DNA of 64,000 nt from Rossellomorea marisflavi. Its GTDB lineage: Bacteria > Bacillota > Bacilli > Bacillales > Bacillaceae_B. Shown piece by piece: positions 44,915-53,390 of this stretch. The notes under the pieces are model-generated. The model did not search any database, was not told the DNA's origin, and saw nothing but the letters and a program-made list of their open reading frames with translations. Each line of letters starts with the position of its first letter. Positions within the stretch are counted from its first letter, which is position 1. The stretch spans positions 1,662,001-1,726,000 of the forward strand of contig NZ_CP081870.1 in NCBI RefSeq assembly GCF_022170785.1, given 5' to 3'. The translations under genes were made by a program, and so were the position numbers.

Positions 44915-45421
44915 ATGGTGAGAAAATACTGGTTGATCCTGACGCTTGTCCTTGGGTTGAGTTTGACCGTTGGCACACAGGCCACGGCAATTGGAACGAC
45001 TGTAGATCAATTGGACGGAAAACAGGCTGTCACCCTGGTGGAAGATGCGTTTGAGGTTCAACGTTCTTTAAGTGAAAAGCCGAGGGGAAAGGCTGACATA
45101 GAAGCGATGCTTTCAGATTATTTCACGGATGAACAGGTGAAGGGGTTCATGGAAGAAAACCTTTATCAAGAAGGCGATGGGTATAGTGCATTCGGATCGG
45201 ATTTTGCCTCTTACTATATTCCTTTCTTTACATTTGATAAAGAAACAAAGGCTGCATTTGATGATGGGCATTGGTACATATGGGAAGTACGATCAGGAGA
45301 TGAGGAAGGACCTGTTTCCACGGTTCAAGGGGAAGAGGTAGTCAAACTATCCTTTACTGATGGAAAGTGGAAAATCTCTTCTATCTCATATGAACTTCCG
45401 TCAGGAATAAAAGGGAGTTAA
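44915..45421 (+). CDS. Secreted hypothetical protein (DUF3993-like)
   Basis: This 168-residue protein has a signal peptide (MVRKYWLILTLVLGLSLTVGTQATA, about 25 residues, no lipobox Cys) and a small exported domain with a helix (AVTLVEDAFEVQRSLSEK), an acidic segment (SDYFTDEQVKGFMEENLY) and a strand-rich C-terminus (EEVVKLSFTDGKWKISSISYEL). The pattern recalls DUF3993 proteins of Bacillus, an uncertain match. ATG 44915 follows AAGGAGG. Function unknown. A MITE-like repeat begins two bases after the stop. Confidence 0.7.
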   Translation: MVRKYWLILTLVLGLSLTVGTQATAIGTTVDQLDGKQAVTLVEDAFEVQRSLSEKPRGKADIEAMLSDYFTDEQVKGFMEENLYQEGDGYSAFGSDFASYYIPFFTFDKETKAAFDDGHWYIWEVRSGDEEGPVSTVQGEEVVKLSFTDGKWKISSISYELPSGIKGS

Positions 45422-45422
45422 A

Positions 45423-45727
45423 GAAAATGGGGTTGGGACAAGAGTGTTTAAGTCATAGTAAAATCCGAACGATCTTGCCTGAGATCGTTCGGGTTTTTGA
45501 TGTGTTTCATGTCCATTATTATTTACTTGTTCCTAGCGGTTGATTGGAGTGCAAGACGAAGACTCCTGCGGGAAGAGTAGCTGATGTGAGACCCCGCAGG
45601 CTTGCCGAGGAGGCTCACGGGCTACCCGCGGAAAGCGTAGTCTTGCACGGAAATCATGAGCGGTATAAAGAAGCCATACTGATATTGTTCGCCATGACCT
45701 TTATTGTGTTGTCCCAATCTCTTTTTC
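45423..45727. repeat. MITE-like structured repeat, copy 2 (best-preserved ends)
   Basis: Terminal inverted repeats: GAAAATGGGGTTGGGACAA (45423-45441) against the complement of 45709-45727, 16 of 19 matching, including nine perfect inner bases. Inside are the hairpin CCGAACGATCT-TGCCTG-AGATCGTTCGG (45465-45492) and the fold closed by GTGCAAGAC / GTCTTGCAC. It fills most of the 367-base gap. An open frame inside it is not a gene. Confidence 0.88.
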
Positions 45728-45788
45728 AGTGTTTTAAGGAAAGGTCGGGGGGAAGAAAAGGGATGGTCGTGTTGACATAGAATACTGT

Positions 45789-46025
45789 TTAGGAGAGATC
45801 CAGGGCTTGAGCCAACTCCTCCATCTGAAATCCTTTAATCACCTGATCGTCCACCGTAACGGTTGGTGTAGAATAGCTTTTCAACACGTTCAGCATATAG
45901 GATCGGGCGTTTGGTTCTTCTTTGATGTTCACCTCTATGTAGGGAATTTGCTGTTCTTTTAAGTATAATTTCACGATTTCGCAAGGGGGGCACTCGGGTT
46001 GAGTATATAAAGTGACAGTCTTCAC
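45789..46025 (-). CDS. Glutaredoxin-like thiol oxidoreductase
   Basis: This 78-residue thioredoxin-fold protein has the redox motif C-P-P-C (TQPECPPCEIVK) and the cis-Pro region YSTPTVTVDDQVIKGF. It reduces disulfides in the cytoplasm or serves as a bacilliredoxin-type partner; no target is indicated. GTG 46025 is favoured by GAGAGAGG eight bases upstream; ATG 46034 and a longer reading from 46061 are alternatives. Divergent from ykuJ. Confidence 0.85.
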   Translation of the reverse strand: MKTVTLYTQPECPPCEIVKLYLKEQQIPYIEVNIKEEPNARSYMLNVLKSYSTPTVTVDDQVIKGFQMEELAQALDLS

Positions 46026-46284
46026 TCTGATCATCCTCTCTCTCGGGTAATGTGAACCCATTTTACAAGAAGCAAGTACCCGTGTAAATCAAGAGGTCTT
46101 ATATGGTGGATAAAATTATTTATTGAATATGGACCGGATTAGTGGTTAACTTAGAGAGACCTTTTGGACATGCGTGATAAAAACTCATTGTCTAACAGGG
46201 CGTATCATTAGATTTTGCAGGATAGAATCTGTTACAATGCAAAAGCTATGACAAAGAATTAGAACAGGAAAGGAGAGACCTGAT

Positions 46285-46530
46285 ATGTCTCAGCTTCTTG
46301 GAATTATACAAAGACTAAAGTCTCTGCAAGAACAAGGGGAACAAGGAGAAACACAACAACGATACTTTGAATACAATGGAAAAAAAATCTGTGAGGTACG
46401 ATACCTTCCAAAGCAGGATACCTTTGAAATCGAAGTAATGAAAGAGAATGGGAGTACATACCCTTTCGATAATATAGACATTACGGCTATCGAGATTTTT
46501 GAGCTACTGCAAGAAGCAGTTCAAGAATAA
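46285..46530 (+). CDS. ykuJ: YkuJ/DUF1797-family protein
   Basis: This 81-residue protein matches YkuJ in length and sequence style (MSQLLGIIQRLKSLQEQGE ... RYFEYNGKKICEVRYLPKQDTFEIEV). The family forms a small alpha/beta dimer of unknown function. ATG 46285 follows AAAGGAGAG. In B. subtilis ykuK and ykzF follow; here neither is present before ykuL. Confidence 0.88.
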   Translation: MSQLLGIIQRLKSLQEQGEQGETQQRYFEYNGKKICEVRYLPKQDTFEIEVMKENGSTYPFDNIDITAIEIFELLQEAVQE

Positions 46531-46539
46531 ATATGTTGG

Positions 46540-46567
46540 AAAGGTAACCTGACGGGTTATCTTTTTT
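46540..46567 (+). terminator. Terminator of ykuJ
   Basis: AAAGGTAACC-TGAC-GGGTTATCTTT plus T run, one G-U pair. Confidence 0.82.
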
Positions 46568-46772
46568 CATATCCACACTCCGCTCTTCTTCCTTCAGCTA
46601 TGATGAACGGTTTTCTTTTCCTCCGATTCCCACAATCCGGCGATCTTCCAATTTGCATGGTTCGTTCGTGAAAAATAATATGTAGAAAAGGCTTACAATT
46701 TGATTCATACATTTTTCTTCCAGTATGTTAAAATGGTAAGGAATGCATTTTTAAAAAATTGAGGGGTTGTAC

Positions 46773-47222
46773 ATGATTTCTTTAAGCAGTAAAGAGTTAC
46801 TTGAAACAAGTATAAAAGAGTACATCATTCCGTCAGAGAAAGTGGCACATGTCCAAGTAGGTAATTCACTTGAGCACGCACTTTTGTTGTTGACTAGGAG
46901 CGGCTATTCATCTATTCCTGTCCTGGATCCCTCCTTCCGCCTTCACGGCCTCATCAGCTCCAGGTTGATTACCGATAATATCCTTGGATTGGAGCGCTTC
47001 GAATTTGAGAACCTCGAAGAAAGGAAAGTCGAGAGTGTCATGTCGACGGATCTTTCCACTATCTCCATCGATTCAACGTTCAAGGAAGCCTTCAATCTGC
47101 TGATCGATCAGCCGTTTTTATGTGTTGTATCCAGTGAAGGGCACTTTGAGGGCATCATGACCCGCCGTGTCGTGCTGAAGGAGCTAAAAAAACATATATA
47201 TCAAATGATTCATTCAGCGTGA
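46773..47222 (+). CDS. darB: CBS-pair protein DarB/CbpB (YkuL), c-di-AMP receptor
   Basis: This 149-residue protein consists of two CBS motifs (about 15-70 and 85-145; SGYSSIPVLDPSFRLHGLISSRLI and PFLCVVSSEGHFEGIMTRRVVL). In B. subtilis YkuL/DarB binds c-di-AMP and, when free of it, binds the Rel stringent synthetase and pyruvate carboxylase, linking potassium status to the stringent response. ATG 46773 follows GAGGGG. It lies directly upstream of ccpC in the same direction, as in B. subtilis. Confidence 0.9.
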   Translation: MISLSSKELLETSIKEYIIPSEKVAHVQVGNSLEHALLLLTRSGYSSIPVLDPSFRLHGLISSRLITDNILGLERFEFENLEERKVESVMSTDLSTISIDSTFKEAFNLLIDQPFLCVVSSEGHFEGIMTRRVVLKELKKHIYQMIHSA

Positions 47223-47230
47223 TGATTCGA

Positions 47231-47255
47231 AGATCGGGGTTCCCCCGGTCTTTTC
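47231..47255 (+). terminator. Terminator between darB and ccpC
   Basis: GATCGGGG-TTC-CCCCGGTC followed by TTTTCTTTT. Read-through from darB into ccpC is possible. Confidence 0.75.
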
Positions 47256-47303
47256 TTTTGCCCAAATTCATGAGTGTATTATGTAAATGAATCAAAAATA
47301 CGT

Positions 47304-47324
47304 TATAATATAAGAAAAACTTAT
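47304..47324 (+). promoter_or_regulatory. ccpC promoter -10 with overlapping CcpC operator
   Basis: TATAAT (47304-47309) is followed at once by ATAA-N7-TTAT (47310-47324), the dyad known to bind CcpC. The site covers the expected transcription start, so repression by its own product is likely. Confidence 0.7.
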
Positions 47325-47339
47325 GAATGTGGTGAAGAG

Positions 47340-48218
47340 ATGGCTTTTTCTGAATTTCAGCTGCTCCAGGTTTTGGCACATGAGATGAATATGCGGAAAG
47401 CGGCCGAAAGGCTCTTTGTATCTCAGCCTGCCCTTTCTCAGAGGCTGCAGAATATGGAGAAGGACTGGGGCACCAAAATTTTTCTTCGCTCACAGAAGGG
47501 CCTCTCCCTGACACCAGCAGGCGAGTTGATTGTGAAGCTTGCAGAAGACGTTCTCCAAAAAGAAGAATCCGTCCGGGAAAAGATCCATGCACTCGAATCG
47601 GAGGTTCATGGGACCCTTAAAATCGCATGCGCTTCAATTGTGGGACAAAACTGGCTTCCGAAAGTGCTGAAACGATTTGTGGAAACCTATCCTCATGCGA
47701 AGATTTCCCTGATCACCGGATGGAGTAGTGAAATCCTGAAGGCCATTTATGATAATGAGGTCCATATCGGTATCATCAGGGGGACGCCTGATTGGAAAGG
47801 GAAAAAGCACCATCTTTTTGAGGATCCGCTGTTCCTTGTCGACCGGGAAATACAATCCATCGAAGATGTCATGAAGACGGATCGTCCCTTCATCCAGTTC
47901 AAAAGCGATTCCAATTACTTTCAAGAAATCCAGGAATGGTGGCTGAAGCATTTTCAGACCACGCCGAAACGAACCATCGTCGTCGATCAGATCGAAACAT
48001 GCAAACAGATGACACTGAACGGGATCGGCTATGCCATTCTCCCGGCCATCACCTTGACGGGAATGGAACAGGACATCTTCAAAATTCCTTTAAAGGATGA
48101 GATGGGTGGTTTTATTCATCGCGATACGTGGCTGCTCGGCTATGAGTCGGCCTTCCAGCTCCGTCAGGTTGGGGCGTTTCTGGAAGTAGTGGACGATTTT
48201 CTCATTGAAAACCGGTAG
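47340..48218 (+). CDS. ccpC: LysR-type regulator CcpC
   Basis: This 292-residue LysR regulator represses TCA-cycle genes (citZ, citB) in response to citrate in B. subtilis. The N-terminal winged helix is FQLLQVLAHEMNMRKAAERLFVSQPALSQRLQNME; the effector domain starts near residue 90 (GTLKIACASIVGQNWLPKVL). ATG 47340 follows GTGGTGAAGAG; length matches CcpC (293). Gene order darB-ccpC-dapH and the CcpC-type dyad in its own promoter support the name. Confidence 0.9.
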   Translation: MAFSEFQLLQVLAHEMNMRKAAERLFVSQPALSQRLQNMEKDWGTKIFLRSQKGLSLTPAGELIVKLAEDVLQKEESVREKIHALESEVHGTLKIACASIVGQNWLPKVLKRFVETYPHAKISLITGWSSEILKAIYDNEVHIGIIRGTPDWKGKKHHLFEDPLFLVDREIQSIEDVMKTDRPFIQFKSDSNYFQEIQEWWLKHFQTTPKRTIVVDQIETCKQMTLNGIGYAILPAITLTGMEQDIFKIPLKDEMGGFIHRDTWLLGYESAFQLRQVGAFLEVVDDFLIENR

Positions 48219-48298
48219 GTACGGGTTGTGTTACGTTCTTTATCATGATAAAGTAATTCAAGAACTCTGAATTTACTGCTTATAATGGAGGGATTAAG

Positions 48299-49009
48299 AT
48301 GAAAATGATGGATGCCAATGAGATTATTTCGTTCATTCAAAATAGTACCAAGTCAACACCTGTAAAGGTATATGTGAAAGGGAAACTCGAAGGGATCAAC
48401 TTCGGGGAATCGTCACAAACATTCCTGAATGGTGACAGCGGGGTTGTATTCGGCGAATGGAGTGAGCTTGCCGGGGTACTTGAAGAGCACAAAGAATACA
48501 TAGAAGATTATGTAGTGGAAAATGACCGCCGGAATTCAGCGATCCCACTTCTTGATATGAAAGGGATCAAAGCCCGTATCGAACCGGGAGCGTTCATCCG
48601 TGATCAAGTAGAGATCGGTGACAATGCCGTCATCATGATGGGAGCCGTGATCAATATCGGATCAGTCATCGGAGAGGGTACGATGATCGACATGAATGTT
48701 GTCCTCGGAGGACGTGCAACGGTAGGAAAGAACTGCCATATAGGGGCAGGGGCCGTTCTTGCAGGAGTGATCGAGCCGCCATCCGCGAAGCCGGTTGTCA
48801 TTGAAGATGACGTCGTGATCGGGGCGAATGCCGTCGTGCTTGAAGGTGTGACCGTAGGAAAAGGCGCTGTTGTCGCTGCTGGAGCGATCGTGGTGAAAGA
48901 TGTTGAACCATATACGGTGGTGGCAGGTTCACCGGCGAAGAAGCTGAAAGATATCGACGCCAAAACAAAATCTAAAACAGAAATTAAACAAGAGCTCAGA
49001 CAGCTCTGA
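48299..49009 (+). CDS. dapH: Tetrahydrodipicolinate N-acetyltransferase
   Basis: This 236-residue hexapeptide-repeat enzyme acetylates tetrahydrodipicolinate in the acetylase route to diaminopimelate and lysine; DAP also feeds peptidoglycan and dipicolinate. The left-handed beta-helix is evident from the I-G-x4 runs ([21 protein letters not shown] and on). Length is identical to B. subtilis DapH. ATG 48299 follows GGAGGG. PatA and DapL complete the pathway in this window. Confidence 0.95.
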   Translation: MKMMDANEIISFIQNSTKSTPVKVYVKGKLEGINFGESSQTFLNGDSGVVFGEWSELAGVLEEHKEYIEDYVVENDRRNSAIPLLDMKGIKARIEPGAFIRDQVEIGDNAVIMMGAVINIGSVIGEGTMIDMNVVLGGRATVGKNCHIGAGAVLAGVIEPPSAKPVVIEDDVVIGANAVVLEGVTVGKGAVVAAGAIVVKDVEPYTVVAGSPAKKLKDIDAKTKSKTEIKQELRQL

Positions 49010-49015
49010 TTCAAA

Positions 49016-49048
49016 AGAGAACGGACGATTTTTCGTCTGTTCTTTCTT
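49016..49048 (+). terminator. Terminator-like hairpin between dapH and dapL
   Basis: AGAACGGACGA-TTTT-TCGTCTGTTCT with one G-U pair, then TTCTT. It sits inside an apparent operon, so it may cause partial termination. Confidence 0.65.
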
Positions 49049-49064
49049 GTAAGGAGGGAATATA

Positions 49065-50183
49065 ATGTCAACTGTCGATTTCAAAATGATCAGGCGTGAT
49101 CTTCATCAGATCCCGGAGCTTGGATTCCAGGAATTCAAGACTCAGAAATACCTTATGGACTACATTTCGTCCCTCCCAAGGGATCGGTATGAACTTAAGC
49201 AGTGGAAGACAGGATTGTTTGTCAAAGTCCGCGGGACCGAGCCGTCTAAGACGATCGGTTTCCGTGCGGATATCGATGGATTGCCCATCACGGAACAAAC
49301 GGGACTGCCGTTCCCGTCCCGTCATGAAGGTCGTATGCACGCATGCGGACATGACTTCCACATGGCCATCGGACTCGGCATCCTGACTCATTTTGTTCAT
49401 CATCCCATAAAGGACGATCTTCTCTTCATCTTCCAACCGGCTGAAGAAGGTCCTGGGGGAGCGGAACCGATGCTTCGCAGTGATGAGATGAAGGAGTGGA
49501 AACCCGATGTGATTTTTGCCCTCCATATCGCACCGGAGTATGAGGTAGGGGCCATTGCACTGAAGCCTGGTCTTCTTTTCGCCAATACGTCCGAGCTGTT
49601 CCTGACCTTCAAAGGGAAGGGGGGGCATGCCGCCTACCCCCATCAAACGAAAGACATGATCGTGGCGGCTTCGGCTTTTGTCACGCAGATGCAAGGAATC
49701 GTCTCTCGGAATGTCGACCCGCTGGACAGTGCCGTCATCACGATCGGCAAGATGGAGGCGGGAACCGTTCAAAACATCATTGCAGAGAACGCCTGTCTTG
49801 AAGGAACGATCAGGACACTCTCTGAAGCCTCCATGGTAAAGGTCAAGGCGAAGCTTGAGGCACTCATCAAGGGAATTGAGACAACCTACGATTGTTCCAT
49901 TGATGTCGATTATGGAAGCATGTATCATCAGGTGTATAATGACCCGGCATGCACACAAGATTTCCTGGATTATATTGAGGAGAGCGGTAAAACCGAAGCC
50001 ATCATTTGCAAAGAGGCCATGACAGGCGAAGATTTCGGTTACATGCTGAAAGAAATTCCCGGGTTCATGTTCTGGCTCGGTGTTGGATCTCCATACGGAC
50101 TTCACCATGCGAAGCTTGATCCCGATGAAAAAGCAATTGATCATGCCATTAATCTCATGACCGGCTATATAGGACAGCTATGA
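49065..50183 (+). CDS. dapL: N-acetyldiaminopimelate deacetylase
   Basis: This 372-residue M20-family metallohydrolase removes the acetyl group from N-acetyl-L,L-diaminopimelate. Metal-binding motifs include [10 protein letters not shown], the Glu pair in [14 protein letters not shown] and the late His in [11 protein letters not shown]; a lid domain lies at about 175-290. Length agrees with B. subtilis DapL (374). ATG 49065 follows AAGGAGGG. Overlaps the next gene by ATGA. Confidence 0.94.
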   Translation: MSTVDFKMIRRDLHQIPELGFQEFKTQKYLMDYISSLPRDRYELKQWKTGLFVKVRGTEPSKTIGFRADIDGLPITEQTGLPFPSRHEGRMHACGHDFHMAIGLGILTHFVHHPIKDDLLFIFQPAEEGPGGAEPMLRSDEMKEWKPDVIFALHIAPEYEVGAIALKPGLLFANTSELFLTFKGKGGHAAYPHQTKDMIVAASAFVTQMQGIVSRNVDPLDSAVITIGKMEAGTVQNIIAENACLEGTIRTLSEASMVKVKAKLEALIKGIETTYDCSIDVDYGSMYHQVYNDPACTQDFLDYIEESGKTEAIICKEAMTGEDFGYMLKEIPGFMFWLGVGSPYGLHHAKLDPDEKAIDHAINLMTGYIGQL

Positions 50184-50617
50184 AAAAAGGTTCAAATGAT
50201 GAAATCCTCGCGATGAAAAGTCTGGAGGGCCCCGTACTCGTTCCTGAACTTTCTGTCAGGGATGCATCCGTATCTACAACTTTCTATACGGAGCTGCTCG
50301 GCTTTCACATCGTTTATGAACGACAGGATGAAGGCTTTGTTTACTTGTCGATGGGAAAGGCATCCCTCATGCTCGAGGAAGTGAACGGTCATTGGGAGAC
50401 AGGTGAGTTGGTCCCGCCATTCGGAAGGGGGATGAACCTTCAAATCACGGTGGATTCAATCGAACCGATCTTCAAAAGATTGAAAAAGAAAGGGATTCCG
50501 TTGTTCAGGGAACCGTTCGTCTCCGAATATGCTGCCGGGGATGAATGGTTCCGGCAACAGGAGTTCCTTGTGCAAGATCCCGATGGGTATCTCCTGCGAT
50601 TTGCACAATCCCTCTGA
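50180..50617 (+). CDS. VOC-superfamily (glyoxalase/bleomycin-resistance-like) protein
   Basis: This 145-residue protein has the paired beta-alpha-beta-beta-beta units of the vicinal-oxygen-chelate fold ([29 protein letters not shown], then [22 protein letters not shown] and [17 protein letters not shown]). The terminal [11 protein letters not shown] pattern is typical of bleomycin-resistance-like members; the metal-ligand set looks incomplete, so a binding role is possible. Translation is coupled to dapL by ATGA, an association I cannot explain functionally. Confidence 0.83.
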   Translation: MKKGSNDEILAMKSLEGPVLVPELSVRDASVSTTFYTELLGFHIVYERQDEGFVYLSMGKASLMLEEVNGHWETGELVPPFGRGMNLQITVDSIEPIFKRLKKKGIPLFREPFVSEYAAGDEWFRQQEFLVQDPDGYLLRFAQSL

Positions 50618-50631
50618 TAGGAATGCAAAAA

Positions 50632-50860
50632 AGCTGGGACAGACGTGTTCTAATCATAGTGAAACCCGAATTCATTTGCCGACAATGAATTCGGGTTTTT
50701 TATTTATTTCATGATCATTTATCGTTACTTGTTTCTATCGGTTGATTCGAGTACAAGACGAAGACTCTTGCGAGAAGAGTAGCACCCTGCAGGCTTGCCG
50801 ATGTGACTCACGGGCGACCCGCGGAATGCGAAGTCTTGCACGGGAACCATCAACGGTATA
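50632..50860. repeat. MITE-like structured repeat, copy 3 (degenerate, right end lost)
   Basis: The left end GCTGGGACAGACGTG, the hairpin CCCGAATTCATT-TGCCGAC-AATGAATTCGGG (50665-50695) and the CAAGACGAAGACT...AAGTCTTGCACG fold are present. About 11 bases of the inner part are deleted and no right inverted repeat is found. It occupies most of the 388-base gap before the 51006 operon; the remainder holds the hairpin AAACCCAA-CCTCT-TTGGGTTT (50863-50883) and the operon leader. Confidence 0.82.
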
Positions 50861-51005
50861 AACCCAACCTCTTTGGGTTTGACCAGTTCCTTCAGGTAGG
50901 AATCGGCGCGATGGAAAATATTTCAGATGATAGTAGAAAGAAGAGAAACTTTTTATCGCGTGTTACGTCTAAACCATATAGAGAGAAAGAGAGGGGGAAT
51001 GGGTC

Positions 51006-53390
51006 ATGAAGAATGTGACCAAATCGATTGCACTGATTCTATTATGTTTTTGTTTATTCCCGTTATTTCCAACCACATCATCCGCAGCTGAAGGCATTAA
51101 GATCACCGTGGACGAAGGAATTGATGGAAAGGTCAAGGAAGAGCGGGGATTCCCGATCACCGTTACCGTGCAGAATGGAGCCGATCACTTCAAGGGGGAT
51201 ATCGTCTTTGATTACGCTCAATCCTATGAAACCGGAGGGGGGAGAGTGTTGTCCATCGACCTCCCGCCCGGTGAAACCCGCACGTTTTCCTTAACCATTC
51301 CGGGGTTTGGAGATCCTTTGAGGGGTAACACGTCAAAGGAGACCATTCACTTATTCCAAGGAGATTGGAATTCCGGAAAGGAAGTGAAGTTCACCGGTGA
51401 TAAGCGGCTGAATCCAAGTTTTATTTATATGGACTATGCTTCGATCGGTGTATTGAGCAAAGACGCCGATCGCTTGAAATCATTGAAAGCCAGTCAGGTC
51501 AACGGCAACAAAGTGGAAGTGTTGAATCTTTCAGAGAAAAATTTCCCGGGAGATGCCACGGGTCTTCAGATGTTCGATTTCATCGTGATCGATGGGTTTG
51601 ATCTATCGGTATTTTCTAAGAAACAACTGGACGCCTTCAATCGCTGGGTGGATAAAGGAGGCACGGTACTCATTGGAAGTGACGTGAATGCCCAGAAGAC
51701 CCTGGGTCCACTGGCTGATATCGCTCCCCTAAAGGTGGGCGGAGAACAGACTCTTTCAGACCTGTCTTTCCTGGAAACCCAGGAGAATCTCAAAGTGAAT
51801 TTCAAAACGCTACCCGCCGTCGAAGGTGAACTGACCCAAGAGGCTGAGGCAGTGATCGGAGAGAAGAAATCACCTCTCCTTGCAAAGAAATCCGTGGGAC
51901 GAGGTGAAGTCTGGCAGACACCCTTCTTATTGAGTGATTCCCGGCTGAATGACTGGGCGGGCTTTACTCCATGGATCAATGAGTTTTATTCAAAAACCAA
52001 ATATAGCACCAACTTCTATAACATGGGGGGAAGAGCGCAAGGCTTCTATTATGAGATGGGCATGGTCAATGAACTGTTCCCTTCCAATCAATTCAAGGTC
52101 AGCACCCTCATCCTGGTGGTTGCAGTCTATCTGATCCTGGTGATCCCTGTCCTCTACTTCCTGCTCCGTAAGTTGGATAAACGGGAGCAGTCGTGGTGGA
52201 TCATCCCTACGGTGTCTATCCTTCTGTCTCTCGGGATTTTCCTTACGGGGGCTAAAGACCGCGTGACGAAGCCACACATGAATCAGATGAGTATCCTTGA
52301 AGCGGATGGAAAAGGTGCCGTTCAAGGGATATCAGCGTTCACATTCTTCTCCAACTCGAGTGGTGACTATACCCTCAGTGCCGGGCATAATCTCGAGCTG
52401 TATGCGAATAACAGCATGAACGCACCTGAATTCGATCAATACAAGTACGCCCTGGACGAAGTGACAAGGAATACGACGGATACGACGCTGAGAGATGTAG
52501 AGTACTGGTCCACAAGGACGGTTATGGGGGATGCCTACAAGAGTGATGCAGGTTCATTCACCCCAGGACTCACACTGGAAAATAAGACTCTGAAAGGAAG
52601 CATAGGCAATGACTTCCCGTATGACTTCGAAGAAGTGTATCTCTGGTCTGGAACACGCACTTATTCCCTTGGAAGCGTGAAAGCGGGGCAGTCCCTCGAA
52701 GTGGATCAAAAGGTCTCTGTTGACTATCTCTCCAGTCCGGTCAGCAATAATGCCATTCCACCTTCATTTACAGGTCAGCAAGGTTTGGATGATCAGAGAA
52801 AACAATCCCTTGAACAAGTTGCCTCCTTGCTGATGGAAGATGGAACGTCGGGAAATCGACCAGTCATCTTCGGCTACACAAAGGACGGGGTCGTGGATGT
52901 AACCATGAAGGATCGAAAGCCCAAGAAAGAGAATCTTTCCCTTGTCTATCAATCCATTCCATCCTTGGGGGATTTCAACGGACCGTTTTCACTTAAGAAT
53001 GAGCAGCTTGATATAGAGGTCAAACCGATTGACGGAAAGATCATCGATAACTACTCATGGGGTGGATCCGGAGAAATGGAAATTGAAGATGGCACGTATG
53101 AAATGATCCTTAAATTGCCTGAACAAATGAAGGACTCCGACATTTCACTGAATTCATTGAGCATCAGGCAATATCCAGAAACGCCGCTTGAGTTCGCCAT
53201 GATTGCACCCTCTAATGGGAAGGAAAAGAAACTGGAAGAACAATCAGCCAATACGTTCGAAGTGAAGGATCGTTTGACGGATTATTTGAATGAAGATGGG
53301 GAGATTGTCATTAAATTGGTGAAATCCACCCAGGGTGACACCTTTACCCAACTTCCGAAAATCGCACTGAAAGGAGAAGCAAAACAATGA
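51006..53390 (+). CDS. Exported membrane-anchored protein with GATase-like fold, first gene of an ABC-MoxR-VWA operon
   Basis: This 794-residue protein has a signal peptide (about 1-27, ending SSAAE), a beta-sandwich-like exported region (30-130), a Rossmann-type segment without catalytic Cys (DFIVIDGFDLSVFSKKQLDAFNRWVDKGGTVLIG, about 190-225), two transmembrane helices (about 366-386 and 398-415), and a long C-terminal domain to 794. The Rossmann part resembles the auxiliary subunit of GldG-type ABC systems. ATG 51006 follows GAGGGGGAATGGGTC. Its TGA overlaps the ABC ATPase start (ATGA). I infer it is the exported component of the ABC-MoxR machine; no known function. Confidence 0.8.
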   Translation: MKNVTKSIALILLCFCLFPLFPTTSSAAEGIKITVDEGIDGKVKEERGFPITVTVQNGADHFKGDIVFDYAQSYETGGGRVLSIDLPPGETRTFSLTIPGFGDPLRGNTSKETIHLFQGDWNSGKEVKFTGDKRLNPSFIYMDYASIGVLSKDADRLKSLKASQVNGNKVEVLNLSEKNFPGDATGLQMFDFIVIDGFDLSVFSKKQLDAFNRWVDKGGTVLIGSDVNAQKTLGPLADIAPLKVGGEQTLSDLSFLETQENLKVNFKTLPAVEGELTQEAEAVIGEKKSPLLAKKSVGRGEVWQTPFLLSDSRLNDWAGFTPWINEFYSKTKYSTNFYNMGGRAQGFYYEMGMVNELFPSNQFKVSTLILVVAVYLILVIPVLYFLLRKLDKREQSWWIIPTVSILLSLGIFLTGAKDRVTKPHMNQMSILEADGKGAVQGISAFTFFSNSSGDYTLSAGHNLELYANNSMNAPEFDQYKYALDEVTRNTTDTTLRDVEYWSTRTVMGDAYKSDAGSFTPGLTLENKTLKGSIGNDFPYDFEEVYLWSGTRTYSLGSVKAGQSLEVDQKVSVDYLSSPVSNNAIPPSFTGQQGLDDQRKQSLEQVASLLMEDGTSGNRPVIFGYTKDGVVDVTMKDRKPKKENLSLVYQSIPSLGDFNGPFSLKNEQLDIEVKPIDGKIIDNYSWGGSGEMEIEDGTYEMILKLPEQMKDSDISLNSLSIRQYPETPLEFAMIAPSNGKEKKLEEQSANTFEVKDRLTDYLNEDGEIVIKLVKSTQGDTFTQLPKIALKGEAKQ

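Noticed and set aside
45544-45780. Open frame inside MITE-like copy 2, and similar ones in copies 1 and 3
   Set aside because: They follow the conserved structured DNA, differ in frame integrity between copies and lack ribosome sites.
49068-50144. A 358-codon minus-strand frame opposite dapL
   Set aside because: The plus-strand dapL has full family motifs, expected length and a ribosome site; the other frame has no recognisable domain.
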